From contig NZ_FNCG01000001.1 in the NCBI RefSeq assembly GCF_900100945.1, forward strand, positions 496,001-560,000: DNA of 64,000 nt. Direction: 5' to 3'. Source of the stretch: Mucilaginibacter gossypii. GTDB taxonomy: Bacteria > Bacteroidota > Bacteroidia > Sphingobacteriales > Sphingobacteriaceae. Below, in pieces: positions 33,818-43,198 of this stretch. Below the pieces are notes generated by a model. It made no database searches, had not been told where the DNA came from, and was given only the letters and a program-made list of their open reading frames with translations. The stretch's first letter is position 1, and each line of letters begins with the position of its first letter. Made by a program: the position numbers and the translations under genes.

Positions 33818-35218
33818 TTAAATTATATAACTAACACCTTTCTCCGGCAAAGTAACTCCGTAGCCTTCTTTTTCAAGGTCATTGGCTAATAGCTGCATAC
33901 TTTCACCTTCACCATGTACCAGGAATATGTGTTTGAGCTTTGCTTTATCAATGGCTTTTACGGTATTCATCAGGTCGTCATGGTCACCGTGGGCGCTTAG
34001 TACGTCGGTTTGTTTGATGGTGGCATAAACGGCCAGTTCACGGTCTTTAATGTGGACGATAGAATCTCCCCGTAACAAACGATGGCCTAATGTTCCTTTG
34101 GCGCAGTAGCCAATGAACAGGATGGTGGCGTAGTAATTTTGGATGTTATAAAAAAGATGGTCCTGGATGCGGCCGCCTTCAAGCATTCCTGCAGATGAGA
34201 TAATGATGCAGGGTTCCCAATAATTGGAGATCTGCCGGCTATCCTTTAGTGTTTCTACGTAAGTGAGGTTATCAAACTCAAATTCGTCGCCACGTTTTTG
34301 GTAAAACTCCTGTGCTTCCTGGTTAACCTGATTATGGTATTTTCTGAATACCTCGGTAGCCTGTGTAGCCATCGGACTATCAACAAAAACTTTAACCGGC
34401 GGCAGTAAACCAGTGCTAAAGATCTTGTTCAACGTATAAACCAAAGATTGTGTACGCCCGATGCTGAATGCCGGGATAATTAAACGGCCCTGCTCTTTAA
34501 TACAGGCTTTTTCAATAACTTCTATCAGGGTTTGCTCAACGGATTTGTCCTTACTGTGGTAGCGGCCGCCATAAGTTGCTTCCGAAACCAGGAAATCAAC
34601 AGGAGGGAGGGGCTGCGGATCATTCAAAACAGGGTAATTCTTCCTGCCAATATCGCCGGTAAAAGCGATGGATTTTTCTTCGCCTTTATCATTTACTTTA
34701 AATACAGCTGCTGCTGCGCCCAACAGGTGGCCTACCGGTACAAAAGTTAGCTCAATATCGCCGGTAATCCTAAACGGTTTGTTAAATCCTATGGTAACAA
34801 AGCGCTCAACCGTGTCCATCACATGCTTTTGCATGTATAGTGGTTGGGCATGCGTATTGAATTTGCCTCTGCCACGTTTGTGGTGACCGCCCTTACTTGC
34901 CGCTTTGCGCATGAATATGTTTACAGAATCGAGCAGCAATAATTCAGTCAGGTCTGCCGTGGGAGGGGTGCATAAGATCTGCCCCTCAAAACCTAAGCGG
35001 ATCAGGGTAGGCAGGTTGCCCGAATGGTCGATATGAGCGTGGGTAAGTACTACCACGTCAATGTCTTCGGGCCGAAAAGGAAAGTTTTCGTTAGATATGA
35101 TACTGCGGTCCTTTTCATAATCAAGTCCGCAATCCACTAAAATTTTATATTGTCCAACCTCGAGCAAATGCATGCTCCCGGTTACCTGCCGGGCCGCCCC
35201 GTGTATAGTTAGTTTCAT
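33818..35218 (-). CDS. Beta-CASP metallo-beta-lactamase RNase-like protein
   Basis: 466 residues of the CPSF/Ysh1-like branch. Metallo-beta-lactamase motif HAHIDHSGNLPTL is near 59-71; later FTGDIGRKNYPV, the beta-CASP insert with DSPMATQATEVF, IISSAGMLEGGRI and the C-terminal SAHGDHDDLM. Members are zinc-dependent RNases or related hydrolases. No KH domain and no RNase J C-terminal domain are present. It is the 3'-most gene of a minus-strand group but a hairpin at 35300 separates it from the ABC transporter. Confidence 0.87.
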   Translation of the reverse strand: MKLTIHGAARQVTGSMHLLEVGQYKILVDCGLDYEKDRSIISNENFPFRPEDIDVVVLTHAHIDHSGNLPTLIRLGFEGQILCTPPTADLTELLLLDSVNIFMRKAASKGGHHKRGRGKFNTHAQPLYMQKHVMDTVERFVTIGFNKPFRITGDIELTFVPVGHLLGAAAAVFKVNDKGEEKSIAFTGDIGRKNYPVLNDPQPLPPVDFLVSEATYGGRYHSKDKSVEQTLIEVIEKACIKEQGRLIIPAFSIGRTQSLVYTLNKIFSTGLLPPVKVFVDSPMATQATEVFRKYHNQVNQEAQEFYQKRGDEFEFDNLTYVETLKDSRQISNYWEPCIIISSAGMLEGGRIQDHLFYNIQNYYATILFIGYCAKGTLGHRLLRGDSIVHIKDRELAVYATIKQTDVLSAHGDHDDLMNTVKAIDKAKLKHIFLVHGEGESMQLLANDLEKEGYGVTLPEKGVSYII

Positions 35219-35299
35219 TTTTATAAGTGATACCTGTGCTAAAGCGGGTATCGATAATTATATTACGTTGTAAGTAATCTTCAGTTTGTGAATATAACG

Positions 35300-35329
35300 G
35301 TTTACACCCGCTTTATTGCGAGTGTAAAC
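35300..35329 (-). terminator. Hairpin after the ABC transporter gene
   Basis: GTTTACAC/GTGTAAAC arms with an inner CGC/GCG pair and TTTATT loop, 54 bases past the ABC gene stop on the minus strand. It may separate that operon from the beta-CASP gene. Confidence 0.55.
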
Positions 35330-35382
35330 GTATTAATGCTTTATAAGTTTAGTTATAAACCAATAAGTTTTAAGGAGTGTTG

Positions 35383-37215
35383 CTAAGCCTGATTGCTTTC
35401 AAACTGGAGCTGGCTTAAGTATTTATAAAGACCTTGTTCATTGCCAATGAGTTCGACGTGGCTACCGCTTTCAACTATATGGCCTTTTTCAAGTACGATG
35501 ATCTTATCTGCTTCGCGAATGGTTGACAGACGGTGGGCTATGATGATAGATGTACGGTCTTTCATTAACTCTTCCAGCGCCTCCTGTACCAGGCGTTCTG
35601 ACTCTGAATCTAATGAAGATGTAGCCTCATCAAGTATCAGTATAGATGGGTTTTTAAGGAGCGCCCTTGCAATGGCAATCCGCTGTCTTTGTCCGCCTGA
35701 TAATTTAACACCACGCTCGCCAACAATAGTTTCATAACCTTCGGGGAAGGACGAGATAAATTGATGCGCGTTGGCACGTTTGGCGGCTTGTATGATATCC
35801 TCTTTTGATGCATTGAGCCTGCCGTAGGCAATGTTTTCCATTATGGTGCCTCCAAACAATAATACATCCTGCGGAACAATAGCTACCTGGTTACGGATAT
35901 CAGTAAGGGTGTAATTGTCGGCTGGCTTGCCATCAAATAAGATATTTCCGTTTTGTGGGTGATAAAATTGTAAGATCAATGATGCCATGGTAGATTTACC
36001 GGAACCACTTGGCCCAACAATAGCTACACGCTGCCCGGCATCTGCACTAAAAGAGATGCCTTTTAAAACGGTAATTTCCTGGCGGGATGGGTAGGCGAAT
36101 ACCACATTGTCAAAAGCAAGGTCGCCTTTAATGGGTTGTTTAATGCCATTTTCGCTTTCAATAATCGAAATATCTTCGCCCTGTTCGTGAAGGATTTCCA
36201 GTACACGTTCGCTGGCGCCAACCGCTTTTTGCAAATTGGCGTACAGATCTGGAAAGCTACCCATAGCGGCGCCTACAAATATCGAGTACATTATAAAAGT
36301 AGTAAGGTCGCCTACATATATTTCATGATTAGCTACCAGCACCGAGCCATACCAAATTACGCCTACAAATGTGCCAAACAAGCAAAATACGATGAATGAG
36401 GCAAAGGTACCCCTGAATTTTGCACCGCGAACGGCGATGTTCACCACTTTGCGTAAAATCTTGTCGTACCGATTAGCTTCGTAGGCCTCGTTAACAAATG
36501 CCTTTACATTGGCAATGCCTTGCAGTGTTTCCTCAACTATGGTGTTTGATTCGGCTAATTTGTCCTGCGCCTCACGTGATAGCTTACGGATAAATCGCCC
36601 AAAGAATACAGCGAATGCAACCAGGAATGGCAATATAGCTAATAGCGCAAGTGTAAGTTTGATAGACACGATGGCCAGTAAGGTAGTGCTGCCTATCATG
36701 ATCACCAACTGGCGGATCATTTCGGCAAAAGTGGTGGTCAACGTATCCTGGATTTGGGAAAGATCGGCAGAAATACGGCTGTTCAATTCACCAACCCTAC
36801 GATTGGCAAAAAAGTTCATGGGCAAGGTAATAAGCTTAAAATAGGTATCACGCCTGATATCGGCTAAAGATTTTTCGGCCACCTGTACAAACCAAACCAC
36901 CCTGAAAAACGACACAAAAGCCTGTGCAAATAATATAATAAAACCCATGATGGCAATGGCATTTAAGCCATGCGGCAGGTACTTGTATTTATAAATGCCT
37001 TGTGCTGCATCAATCAATGCGCCCAGAATGGCGGGGAATGCCAAGCCTACCAGGCTTGACAGAAACAGGAAAACTAATCCGGCTATGAATTTAACCCGGT
37101 AAGGTTTTAAGTAAGTGAGCAGTTTAGCTACGTTGCGCAGGCTGCTCCTGTTTATTTTTGCTTTAGGTAATTCTGCTTCGGCCTTGCTGCCACTGTTCAG
37201 TCGTCCTCTTGCCAT
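35383..37215 (-). CDS. MsbA-like ABC exporter (fused permease-ATPase)
   Basis: 610 residues: six membrane helices in the first ~330, then the nucleotide-binding domain with Walker A GPSGSGKST, signature LSGGQRQR, Walker B ILILDEATSSLD and H-loop IIAHRLS. Functions as a homodimer. The relation to MsbA lipid flippases is by general form; the substrate is unknown. It is third in a tight operon after the SAM hydrolase and a small membrane protein. Confidence 0.9.
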   Translation of the reverse strand: MARGRLNSGSKAEAELPKAKINRSSLRNVAKLLTYLKPYRVKFIAGLVFLFLSSLVGLAFPAILGALIDAAQGIYKYKYLPHGLNAIAIMGFIILFAQAFVSFFRVVWFVQVAEKSLADIRRDTYFKLITLPMNFFANRRVGELNSRISADLSQIQDTLTTTFAEMIRQLVIMIGSTTLLAIVSIKLTLALLAILPFLVAFAVFFGRFIRKLSREAQDKLAESNTIVEETLQGIANVKAFVNEAYEANRYDKILRKVVNIAVRGAKFRGTFASFIVFCLFGTFVGVIWYGSVLVANHEIYVGDLTTFIMYSIFVGAAMGSFPDLYANLQKAVGASERVLEILHEQGEDISIIESENGIKQPIKGDLAFDNVVFAYPSRQEITVLKGISFSADAGQRVAIVGPSGSGKSTMASLILQFYHPQNGNILFDGKPADNYTLTDIRNQVAIVPQDVLLFGGTIMENIAYGRLNASKEDIIQAAKRANAHQFISSFPEGYETIVGERGVKLSGGQRQRIAIARALLKNPSILILDEATSSLDSESERLVQEALEELMKDRTSIIIAHRLSTIREADKIIVLEKGHIVESGSHVELIGNEQGLYKYLSQLQFESNQA

Positions 37216-37245
37216 GTATGCGTTTGAATGTTATAAGCCGCGAAT

Positions 37246-37773
37246 TTACGCTTTAACACGGTTCTTTTTAACAAGCAGAAATAAAATTGACGCAATCATG
37301 AAAAGTATCACTAACACAAATATGTTTTGCCGGGTTTTGAAGTGCTCTTCTGAATTGTTTAACTGTTGTTTAAGATGCGCATTTTGTTGCTTTAACCTGT
37401 TAATTACCTGTATATAACCGGCAGCTGTAGTTTCTGCCTCCTTGCTGTGACTTTGGATCTGCCTTTGCTGAAAATCACGGTATTCAAGCAGGATCTTGAG
37501 CTCTTTAAAAATAGCATCGTCTGTTTTGGCGATATCCATCAGGATGCCGGCCGAACGTCGGACATCACCTTTGGTTTGAAAGCCGAAAATGCCGGTATGC
37601 TGGCCCAGGCTTTGGTCATATTGCCCGAATTTTTGTTTACGGGCCGCCAGCATATTATTTATTTTTTTACGCTGAAGCTGGTAAGCTACAGAATCGGAGT
37701 TAACGGGGATTTGGGCCGATGCCCAACCGATTGTTATCAAGCAAAATAAAAAAATCAGTACAGTTTTTTTCAT
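37246..37773 (-). CDS. Exported coiled-coil protein with C-terminal anchor
   Basis: 175 residues, no family recognised. A signal peptide ends near WASAQ (17-21). The middle is charged and helical, with a likely coiled coil at about 100-145 (RLKQQNAHLKQQLNNSEEHF). One hydrophobic helix (NIFVLVILFMIASILFLLV) precedes a short KKNRVKA tail. The layout suggests a periplasmic coiled coil anchored in the inner membrane. It lies 13 bases after the SAM hydrolase and 30 before the ABC exporter, so may be an accessory of the exporter. Confidence 0.7.
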   Translation of the reverse strand: MKKTVLIFLFCLITIGWASAQIPVNSDSVAYQLQRKKINNMLAARKQKFGQYDQSLGQHTGIFGFQTKGDVRRSAGILMDIAKTDDAIFKELKILLEYRDFQQRQIQSHSKEAETTAAGYIQVINRLKQQNAHLKQQLNNSEEHFKTRQNIFVLVILFMIASILFLLVKKNRVKA

Positions 37774-37786
37774 TTATATAAATACC

Positions 37787-38563
37787 TTATTGAAATTCAA
37801 TGATCACCTTATCATTCAGGTTCAGGCCCAGAAGGCCACTTGCATTGCCTTTATTTATGGCAATTTCCAAATGGTCACTGATACCAAACAAACAAAGTTT
37901 TTCGCCAACGGGTACTTCATTATAATGCCAGCTTAAATGGTTTATGGTTTCATTGCGCTTAAAATTGAGCACAAAACGCCTGCCTTGCTGCACGCTGTTA
38001 AAAAACTCCTTGGTTATATTGGTTATCACATTCTGAAATGAATCGATATAAATTACAACACCTTTGATCATGTTTTTTTCAATAACAGGCTGCAAATTCA
38101 TTTTGTTTTCAATATCGCTCACCGGCAGGCCTATTTCATCCAGCTTGCCGCCTTTGGCTAAATGGCAGGCCGTTTTAACAAAGATATCGGCCAGGGGGAA
38201 GTGGAGGAATTTAAGGTCCTGCATAATGTTGATCTCAACTATCTCTTCAGGCTCCTGGTCAAACATCAGCGAAAAAATACCGTTATCAGCCCCCACAAAG
38301 TAGTGCTTTTTGTAGCGGATAGCGAGGTATTTGGTATGGTCATTATAAACGGTATCAATACCGATAAGGTGTACGGTATCTTCAGGGAAATAATGAAAAC
38401 TGTTTTTAAGTATAAAAGCGGCCTGCTGTACATTAAAGGCTGCAACACTGTTGGTAATATCAACAATATTTACTGTAGGCAACAATTTGTAGATACTGCC
38501 TTTTAACGCAGCCTGGTAAATATCTTTATCGCCTAAATCAGTAGTTAATGTTATAATTGCCAT
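37787..38563 (-). CDS. SAM hydroxide adenosyltransferase (DUF62/duf-type SAM hydrolase)
   Basis: 258 residues of the chlorinase/fluorinase-like family that in most bacteria hydrolyses S-adenosylmethionine to adenosine and methionine. N-terminal ITLTTDLGDKDIYQAALKG with the SAM-contacting aspartate, VDITNSVAAFNVQQAAF, and YFVGADNGIFSLMF are typical. Halogenase-specific loops are not evident. First gene of the operon with the coiled-coil protein and ABC exporter, divergent from phoH. Confidence 0.88.
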   Translation of the reverse strand: MAIITLTTDLGDKDIYQAALKGSIYKLLPTVNIVDITNSVAAFNVQQAAFILKNSFHYFPEDTVHLIGIDTVYNDHTKYLAIRYKKHYFVGADNGIFSLMFDQEPEEIVEINIMQDLKFLHFPLADIFVKTACHLAKGGKLDEIGLPVSDIENKMNLQPVIEKNMIKGVVIYIDSFQNVITNITKEFFNSVQQGRRFVLNFKRNETINHLSWHYNEVPVGEKLCLFGISDHLEIAINKGNASGLLGLNLNDKVIIEFQ

Positions 38564-38666
38564 TAATTTTATAAATATTTATTGCTAATCTTGTAGTAGC
38601 ATTTGAAGCTACAAATATTCAATTTTTAATTCATAAAAATCCGTAACTAAAAAAATCAAATTAGTA

Positions 38667-39629
38667 TTGAACGAACTTAAGCTATCAATTGAAAACGTAA
38701 ACCCTGCAGTACTGTGGGGGCCTAATAATGATCATTTTGAGATCATTAAGAAACAATACCCCAAGCTTAAAATAGTTGCCCGCGGCAGTGAAGTGAAGGT
38801 TTTGGGCGATGATAACGAACTGAATATTTTCCAGGAAAAATTTTCCCATCTGATAAATCATGTTGAGAAATTTGAAAATCTCAACATAACTGATCTCGAG
38901 CGGATCCTTGGTTCGAAGGTTAATAATGCAACCACATCCGAACCCGCTGCTGCAGATAAATTTGCGAGTGGTGAAGTGATTGTGTTTGGGCCTAACGGCG
39001 TAATGGTTAAGGCGCGTACCACCAATCAGCGCCGCATGGTTGATAGTATTAACAAAAGCGATATCCTTTTTGCAATCGGGCCTGCGGGTACCGGTAAAAC
39101 GTATACCGCGGTGGCATTGGCCGTAAGGGCACTTAAAAACAAAGAGATTAAACGCATTATACTAACCCGCCCGGCGGTTGAAGCAGGGGAGAACCTTGGT
39201 TTTTTACCCGGCGACCTTAAAGAAAAGATCGACCCATACCTGAGGCCGTTATATGATGCGCTTGATGATATGATCCCGGCCGAAAAACTGAAGGTTTACC
39301 TGGAGAACCGCACCATTGAGATTGCACCGCTTGCCTTTATGCGTGGCCGTACCCTTGATAACTGTTTTGTTATTTTGGATGAAGCCCAGAACGCTACGGA
39401 TATGCAGCTCAAAATGTTCCTGACCCGTATGGGGCCATCAGCTAAATTTATTGTAACCGGCGACGTAACACAGATTGATTTGCCAAAAAAACAACAATCC
39501 GGCCTGCACACTGCTTTAAGGATCCTGACCGATATCAAAGGTATCGAGATAGTATACTTAAGCGGCGAAGACGTAGTAAGGCACAAATTAGTACGTAAGA
39601 TATTAGAAGCTTACGGGGATATACAGTAA
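38667..39629 (+). CDS. PhoH-family ATPase
   Basis: 320-residue P-loop protein with an N-terminal KH-like segment (1-80) and the ATPase core: Walker A AIGPAGTGKTYTAVALAV near 135-150 and Walker B CFVILDEAQNAT near 230-240. PhoH proteins are linked to RNA metabolism. The frame has no ATG at its start; TTG at 38667 gives the family-like MNELKLSIENVNPAVLWG, and an in-frame stop lies 11 codons upstream. Confidence 0.9.
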   Translation: MNELKLSIENVNPAVLWGPNNDHFEIIKKQYPKLKIVARGSEVKVLGDDNELNIFQEKFSHLINHVEKFENLNITDLERILGSKVNNATTSEPAAADKFASGEVIVFGPNGVMVKARTTNQRRMVDSINKSDILFAIGPAGTGKTYTAVALAVRALKNKEIKRIILTRPAVEAGENLGFLPGDLKEKIDPYLRPLYDALDDMIPAEKLKVYLENRTIEIAPLAFMRGRTLDNCFVILDEAQNATDMQLKMFLTRMGPSAKFIVTGDVTQIDLPKKQQSGLHTALRILTDIKGIEIVYLSGEDVVRHKLVRKILEAYGDIQ

Positions 39630-39780
39630 TTAGTTGATTAGAGGTTGGTGGTTAGAGATTAGTTGCAAAGCTCATGTCTAACTAACAACCTTTAGTCTTC
39701 AATATAAAGTGATTTGAGGCTATTGAAAGGGAAGCAAACTTGCAAATCCTAATCTCTAACCTCCAATCTCTAATCACTAA
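39629..39780. repeat. Inverted word repeat between phoH and purC
   Basis: Exact 13-bp arms ggttagagattag (39650-39662) and ctaatctctaacc (39749-39761) lie within longer imperfect arms of ~33 bases. Each arm repeats the word ctctaa/ttagag. It fills the phoH-purC gap. Confidence 0.7.
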
Positions 39781-39785
39781 AAACA

Positions 39786-40730
39786 ATGAACTCAATAAAA
39801 GAAACACATTTCAGCTTTCCGGGGCAAACGGCTTTTTACAAGGGGAAAGTACGCGATGTTTATACGATAGATAATAAATACCTGGCCATGGTTGTTACCG
39901 ACCGGATTTCGGCTTTTGATGTTGTATTACCTGAAGCTATTCCGTTTAAAGGACAGGTGCTTAACCAGATAGCAGCCCGTTTTTTAAAGGCTACAACCGA
40001 TATTGTTCCGAACTGGGTTATTTCTGTTCCGGACCCAAGTGTTACCATTGGTCGTATTTGCGAGCCGTTTAAGGTAGAGATGGTGATCCGCGGCTACCTG
40101 GCCGGCCATGCTGCCCGCGAATACAGCGCAGGCAGGCATCATGTATGTGGAGTGGCTTTGCCTGAAGGCTTAAAGGAGAATGACATATTGCCTGAGCCTA
40201 TCATTACGCCGACAACCAAGGCGTCGGTAGGACATGACGAAGATATTTCACGCGAGGAGATCCTGTCAAGAGGCATTGTATCGGAAGAAGATTATGTAAA
40301 GCTTGAGGCCTATACCCAGGCGCTATTTAAACGTGGTACCGAGATTGCAGCCAAACAAGGCTTAATATTGGTAGATACCAAATATGAGTTTGGTAAAGTT
40401 GATGGTCAGATTTACCTGATCGACGAGATCCACACGCCTGATTCTTCGAGATATTTTTATAAAGAAGGGTACGAGGAACGTCAGCAAAAAGGTGAGCCGC
40501 AGAAACAGCTTTCTAAAGAGTTTGTGCGCAAATGGCTTATCGAAAATGGCTTCCAGGGTAAAGAGGGGCAAGTAGTGCCGGTTATGACCGAAGAGATTGT
40601 TAATTCGATATCTGAGCGTTATATAGAGCTTTACGAAAAGATTATCGGCGAGGCATTTGTTAAGCCTGCCGAAGGGAATGTATTAGCCCGCGTTGAAACG
40701 GCAATTAATAACGCGTTGAGCGTTATGTAA
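39786..40730 (+). CDS. purC: SAICAR synthetase
   Basis: Purine pathway enzyme joining CAIR and aspartate with ATP. 314 residues, the longer form typical of eukaryotes and Bacteroidota. [13 protein letters not shown] near 18-30 is the nucleotide-binding start; [24 protein letters not shown] and [11 protein letters not shown] are visible. Monocistronic by spacing, with A-rich start region after the inverted repeat. Confidence 0.94.
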   Translation: MNSIKETHFSFPGQTAFYKGKVRDVYTIDNKYLAMVVTDRISAFDVVLPEAIPFKGQVLNQIAARFLKATTDIVPNWVISVPDPSVTIGRICEPFKVEMVIRGYLAGHAAREYSAGRHHVCGVALPEGLKENDILPEPIITPTTKASVGHDEDISREEILSRGIVSEEDYVKLEAYTQALFKRGTEIAAKQGLILVDTKYEFGKVDGQIYLIDEIHTPDSSRYFYKEGYEERQQKGEPQKQLSKEFVRKWLIENGFQGKEGQVVPVMTEEIVNSISERYIELYEKIIGEAFVKPAEGNVLARVETAINNALSVM

Positions 40731-40761
40731 TTTTAAAATATCCATAAAATATTTATCTTAG

Positions 40762-40779
40762 CTTATTAAATTTAATAAG
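40762..40779. promoter_or_regulatory. Perfect 18-bp palindrome before the STAS gene
   Basis: CTTATTAAATTTAATAAG is perfectly self-complementary and ends one base before the ATG at 40781. It could be an operator, an mRNA structure at the ribosome site, or a chance A/T palindrome. Confidence 0.4.
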
Positions 40780-40780
40780 A

Positions 40781-41158
40781 ATGAAATTTACTGTAGATAA
40801 ACATGAGAAATATATATTATTGAAACTTAATGAATCAAAATTAAATTCAATAGTAACGCCTCAGTTAAAATCAGAACTGATTTTGATCAATACAGAGGGG
40901 CAGCGCAACATCATTCTCGACTTGTCGCAGGTGAAATATGCCGATTCATCAGGCTTAAGCAGTTTGCTGGTTGGTCATCGCTTGTGTAAAAATGCTACGG
41001 GTTCATTTATTTTGGCGGGTTTAAATGACGCGGTTGCGCGTTTAATAACCATATCACAATTGGATAATGTATTAACCATTGTCCCAACCGCCGAAGAGGG
41101 TGTCGATCTTATTTTTATGGAAGAGATTGAAAAAGAATTAAAAAAGGAAGCAAGATAA
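40781..41158 (+). CDS. STAS-domain anti-sigma-factor antagonist
   Basis: 125-residue single STAS domain. The phosphorylatable serine motif appears as YADSSGLSSLL near 49-59. Such proteins bind anti-sigma factors or similar partners in the cytoplasm. Unusually, it stands before RNase Z (22-base gap) with no kinase, phosphatase or sigma gene nearby, so its partner is elsewhere. Confidence 0.87.
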   Translation: MKFTVDKHEKYILLKLNESKLNSIVTPQLKSELILINTEGQRNIILDLSQVKYADSSGLSSLLVGHRLCKNATGSFILAGLNDAVARLITISQLDNVLTIVPTAEEGVDLIFMEEIEKELKKEAR

Positions 41159-41180
41159 ACCATTTGATTGTTTACCTATT

Positions 41181-42095
41181 ATGAAATTTGAGGTAACAAT
41201 ACTTGGCAGCAGCTCCGCAACCCCCATCTTTAACAGAAATCCTACTTCACAGGTGCTCAATATCAATGAGCGCCTGTATTTAATAGACTGCGGCGAAGGC
41301 ACTCAGCAACAAATGCTCCGTTTTGATATCAAAGCCAGTCGCATTGATCATATTTTTATAAGTCATCTTCACGGCGATCATTATTTAGGCCTGGTTGGTT
41401 TATTATCATCCATGCATCTTAACGGTCGTAAAAAGGCGCTTAAACTGGTATGCCCTGTGCAGTTGAAAGAAATAATTGATCTGCAATTAAGATATTCAGA
41501 TACCGAACTGCAATTCCCTGTTGAATATATATTTACCAATGCCCAACAAAGTGAAGTGGTGATCAATAATAGTGATGTTGTAGTTGAAACGATACCGCTT
41601 GATCACCGCATTGCCTGTACCGGCTTTTTGTTTAAGGAAAAGAAAAGACTTCGTAAATTTATTAAGGAGAAAATAGAAAGTCTCGACATCCCGGTTGCCT
41701 ATTATTCGGTATTGAAAAAGGGGGGGGATTATACTGATGAAAAAGGCAAAGTTTACAAAAATGAGGAGCTAACTATCGATTCGGCCGAGCCTAAAACCTA
41801 TGCCTACTGCTCCGATACGATGTATAATGAAAACTATTTTGGCCAAATCGCCAACGCCACGTTGCTTTATCACGAGGCTACTTTTTTAAACGATATGCTT
41901 GACCGGGCAGCTATAACCCATCACACCACAGCGTTACAAGCCGGAGAGATAGCCCTGAAAACCAACGCCAAAAAACTGCTCATAGGCCATTTTTCGGCCC
42001 GTTATAAAACCCTGAATGAGTTACTGGATGAGGCTAAAATAAATTTCCCCTCAACTGAACTTGCAATTGAGGGGAAAACCTTTTTTATAGAATAA
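41181..42095 (+). CDS. rnz: Ribonuclease Z
   Basis: Zinc-dependent tRNA 3'-end endonuclease, 304 residues. Metal motif ISHLHGDHYLGLVGLL near 58-73, the central exosite-like region, YCSDTMYNE and YHEATF for further metal ligands, and C-terminal IGHFSARY. The length fits the short (RNase ZS) form. It follows the STAS gene by 22 bases and is convergent with the MCE gene. Confidence 0.92.
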   Translation: MKFEVTILGSSSATPIFNRNPTSQVLNINERLYLIDCGEGTQQQMLRFDIKASRIDHIFISHLHGDHYLGLVGLLSSMHLNGRKKALKLVCPVQLKEIIDLQLRYSDTELQFPVEYIFTNAQQSEVVINNSDVVVETIPLDHRIACTGFLFKEKKRLRKFIKEKIESLDIPVAYYSVLKKGGDYTDEKGKVYKNEELTIDSAEPKTYAYCSDTMYNENYFGQIANATLLYHEATFLNDMLDRAAITHHTTALQAGEIALKTNAKKLLIGHFSARYKTLNELLDEAKINFPSTELAIEGKTFFIE

Positions 42096-42140
42096 AGCTA
42101 AAAGCTTAAGGCAGAAAGCCAAAAGCAGGCTTTTAGCTTT
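42094..42140. terminator. Inverted aaagctaaaagc repeat between rnz and MCE gene
   Basis: Exact 12-bp arms aaagctaaaagc (42094-42105) and gcttttagcttt (42129-42140) lie between two convergent stop codons. It can terminate both transcripts. Same class as the other word-like inverted repeats. Confidence 0.65.
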
Positions 42141-42142
42141 CC

Positions 42143-43087
42143 TTAATCCTTCTTACCACCAAAAACAGAGAAGCTCACATAACGTTTTGGATGTGCCTTC
42201 AGATCAATAAACAGGTTATTGAGATTGTTTGATGCATCTGTAAGGTTTTTGTACATTTTATCGTCATTAAGCAAAAGGCCCAAAGAACCCTGACCGGAGT
42301 TGATTTTGGCAATAGTTGCCTGCAAATCGGCCATAGCTTTATTTGCATTATCAAGTGTTTGTTTCAGGTTAGCAGCAGCAACGTCGTTACTTACTTTTTC
42401 AAAGTTAGCTGTCATTCCGTTTAGGTGTGCTGTGCTTGTCTTTAAGCTGCCTGATACTTCCTCGGCATTGGTAAGTATGGCGTCGATATGTCCGGTTTGT
42501 GAACCTACCAGGTGGTCTATTTTTTTGGTAGTGCCTTCAAGCGTTTGCAATGAGTTCGCAATGCTCATGAAACTGCGGTCAATGTTTTTCTGAAAGTTAG
42601 GATTCAGGATCTTGTTAACAGCGCTCAGTGACGAATCGAGTTTAGACATCAGCATCTCTGCCTTTTTTTGTATGGGCTGCAGGCTTTCCGCAAGGCTGCC
42701 CTGGATATCGGCTTTAAGTGTATCCTGGTCTTCGGCGGGCACATTGCTGTTACCTAACTCAAAAACAATGGCTTTACTGCCCAGCAGATCGGTACTTTCG
42801 AGCTTGGCGAGGGTGTTTTTAGGCACAACCACATCTGGCTCAATTTTAAATTCAACCACGGTACGCCCGTCTGGCTGAAGCTTCATTTTAGAGATGCGGC
42901 CTATCTGGTAACCGTTTACCAATACTGGTTTTGAAACGGTTAAACCTTCAACGCTGTTATAAATAGCATAGTATTTATTTGATCCTGAAAAAACATCATT
43001 ACCGCGTAAATAACTGTAACCTAATATGAGTATGGTAATTGCTATTGCCGTAAGTGCACCAATTTTGGTTTCGTTAGAGATTTTCAT
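42143..43087 (-). CDS. MCE/MlaD-family lipid transport protein
   Basis: 314 residues: N-terminal membrane anchor (about 8-26), one MCE domain (~35-115, GNSNVPAED end), then a long helical region rich in Asn/Thr/Leu likely forming the hexamer's central needle. Transfers phospholipids across the periplasm with an ABC unit; the MlaE/F partners are not in this window. Monocistronic or following the amidase gene 111 bases upstream on the same strand. Confidence 0.87.
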   Translation of the reverse strand: MKISNETKIGALTAIAITILILGYSYLRGNDVFSGSNKYYAIYNSVEGLTVSKPVLVNGYQIGRISKMKLQPDGRTVVEFKIEPDVVVPKNTLAKLESTDLLGSKAIVFELGNSNVPAEDQDTLKADIQGSLAESLQPIQKKAEMLMSKLDSSLSAVNKILNPNFQKNIDRSFMSIANSLQTLEGTTKKIDHLVGSQTGHIDAILTNAEEVSGSLKTSTAHLNGMTANFEKVSNDVAAANLKQTLDNANKAMADLQATIAKINSGQGSLGLLLNDDKMYKNLTDASNNLNNLFIDLKAHPKRYVSFSVFGGKKD

Positions 43088-43198
43088 TAAGTAGAGTTTA
43101 TGCGTTAATTGTGTTTAAGGCTATAAACCTGCAACCAGGCTTATATGTTTTATGATGTACGTTTTATTTGCCAGGAAGTAACAGTCTGGCTTTTATAA

